A DNA stretch of 64,000 nt from Rheinheimera sp. Lineage in GTDB: Bacteria > Pseudomonadota > Gammaproteobacteria > Enterobacterales > Alteromonadaceae. Shown piece by piece: positions 40,701 through 43,700 of this stretch; within the stretch, counting starts at the first letter, position 1, and every line of letters begins with the position of its first letter. The position numbers were made by a program, and so were the translations under genes. The stretch lies in NCBI RefSeq assembly GCF_030690345.1, contig NZ_JAUYGV010000006.1, positions 124,001-188,000 of the forward strand, given 5' to 3'. The notes beneath the pieces were generated by a model. That model did no database searches, was not told the origin of the DNA, and saw only the letters and a list, made by a program, of their open reading frames with translations.

Positions 40701-43700
40701 TGTTGGCGGGTGCCGGTGGCGTGCAAGGTGCCGGCGGCGGTGCAGTGCATATCACTGCAAATCGCCTGTCGCTGGACCGGGACGATTACCGGGACTGGAT
40801 CAACATCGCCGGTGGTACTGATGCTGCCGATGGCAGTGCCTTTATCGATGTCCACGAGCTGCAAGTGCTTAATGTCGGCAAGATGGTGCGTGGTAAAGAG
40901 ATTTATGATTGGGACGAGCGCGATACTGCCGGTGGCGCCGGCCGGGCAGCGGTTAAGGCCGAGCTCTGGGATATTCAGCTGTCAGATGATGACTGTGATG
41001 GCTGTGAGCCACCGCCACTGATGCCGCAACGTAATACCACTGAGCTTGCCTCAGAAAGTGGCGCGCAACGGCAAAGCATCAACTTAGCTGCGCAGACTGA
41101 AGCTGATGTCGTTGTGGCGGCTAACAAGGTGTTAGGTCGGATCAGGCAAGCGGTTGAGCATTGTTATGAAGGTTGTGAACCACTTTCTGCAGGTACTGCG
41201 TTTGTTCAGGCCCCGGAGGATATTAGCCTGCTGGCAGTTGGTAAACAGCAGATATTTGCGCAACCGACATTAATGGGTCTGCAAAGCAGTGTTGCGCAAA
41301 AAGCTACAGTGTCAGCCAGCGCAATCACCCAGTCTGCTCAATCACTGGATGACTTACTCGATATAGCCGCAGATTATCTGCCAAGCCGTACCCGGTTATT
41401 AACTGTAGGCAAACACCAACTGCAGACAGTTACTGCACTGGGCGAAGGCCGTTGGCAGCTGCACGTTGACGGCCAGCCATGGCTAAGCAACAGCGTCGAA
41501 TACGGCCGTGCTTTGACCGGAGCGACAGTGCGCTTAACTGACAGTCAGCAGCAAAGTCTGGATTTAACCATCGAGGCCAACAGCGCGAACAGCCTGACAG
41601 TGCACAGTGCAGAAGACCTGACCTCCTTTGGTGCGGCTCAAATTCAGGGTGTGCATAAACTGACAGAGCTCTGGCTGGATGGAACCTTGGATCTGGCTGA
41701 TGACTTGCTCGAAGTTGGCCAGTTGTGGCCCGGTTACAATGCGGCACTGCGAGCGAGTCTGAGCAGCGAACACGTTCAGGGGTTACTTGACAGGGATGAC
41801 ATTACCGATTTTCTGCTGGCTACCGATCAGCCGTTGCTGCTGAACAGCGTACCGTCATATAAAAGCTTCACCCTCGTTGCACCAGTCATACGTGTCCTGA
41901 ATGAGGTTGATTTGGCGCATGTACGCTTGATTGCCTCAGAGTTATTGCAGTTTGACCAGTCAGTAACCATTGATTCCTATGCCAGTGTCTTATCACAGGG
42001 TGATATCAGCATCGGCGGCGATTTGCATTATCAAAGCTGGACTGCAGAAAACTTTAGGTTGGCAGGCAAGCTAATTGTTGCCGGCGACGCCAATTTGTTT
42101 GGGCCAGTAACCTTTGATGGCGCCCTGGCAAAATCGGCTGTGCCGCTTAATGCTCAGGTTGAAGTCGGCGGCAAGCTGTATCTGGAGAGCTGGAGCGGCG
42201 ATATTCGGGTGATCAATGGTGGTGGTAAGCCGATGACGACCGATGATGCTGATGCAACCTTGGCGGGCTGGCATGCCTCCGCGCCGATACCGGCAACAGA
42301 GTCAGCGCAGTCAATAGGTAACTACCGCCGGCCGCAGTCTTTTGGTTATGGTGCCCTGCTCAGTGCTGATTGCCATAACGATGCTTGTCCTGAGGGCGCC
42401 TATGGCGGTGGCCGTTTGCACATTAAAGCGGCAGAGCTGGAGCTGAACGGCAGTATTTCAGTAGATGCCAGTGCACAAGAGTGGTATCAACCATCAATGG
42501 TGCGTGCTTCTTTAGCCGGTAGCGACAACGTTAGTGCTGGCAACGCTGAAGCTAAACCAGAGCCGGCAAGTGCCGACGCAGAAACGACCGTGTTGCTGCC
42601 ATCTGCTGGCGGCTCTGTGTTGATCGAAACCGGCCTGTTCAGTGGCGGTAGTAATGGCAGTATCACTGCCTATAGCACAGATTACTCAGAGCAAACCCCA
42701 TTGGGTAGCGGTGGCCGTATTGGCATACTGGCAACTGAGAATCAGTTCGACGGTTACATAGGTATTGTATCCGATGCGAACACTAGCTTTACCACTGGCA
42801 CCGTATTTATGCAGTCGGCGACGCAGCAATATGGTGAATTACAGCTGAAGGGTGTTTGGAATGACAGCGAGACGCCGTGGTTACAGCTTCCGACAGTAGG
42901 TCAGCATGCTATTAGTGGCGTTGAAAGCCTGCCGGCGCAGCAGTGGCGTATTACTGCCGCCGCGGCCAACTGGCCGCTAACACTAGATAACCAGCATGTC
43001 GGTCTGGCCGGTGCCTATGTAATGCTGGATGCCGCCCAAGCCGATGCAGCGCTGTATAAAGTGCTTAGCAGCACGGCCGATAGCCTGCTGGTTGAATCTG
43101 CAGCCGACCTGTCCGGTTATCACGGCAAAACCCTGCAGGGCGTACATGTATTTGACCGGATTGAGTTGGGTGATGCGGTACGGCTGGATATTGGCAACGA
43201 CAGGTTGTTAGTGCTGGATATCGAAGGGTCCGAAATTGGCAACTATGTCAAATTGGTAGCAGCCGATGTCGCACCTGAGCTGGTACAGCGAATTCAGGAT
43301 AATAACGGGGCAGTAATGCCGCGTAACCTGACATTAGACTCACTAACTTTGTTGAGCGGTAGCGAGCAAATCGCCGCCCGTCATTTAGTTATTAATGGCG
43401 ATATTCAACTGCAGGGCGGTGCGCAGTTGACTAGTAAAGCCACCGACAGTCTAACCATAAACGGCAATGTGATCCTGTCTGATGATTCGAGCTGGCAACA
43501 GCAAATCGCTGGCGCCAAACTAAAAATTAGCGGCCAGGTACTGTTAACGGGAAATAGCCAATGGTTAATGACAACCTTGTTGCACAGTGTGGAATTGGAA
43601 CAGTCGGTAACACTGAGCAATGCTGCCAGGTTGGTAATGTATGCTTCTGAGACTATTGAGCTAGCGGCAGATCTTGTCGTTGCCGGGCAGGCGTCAGCCC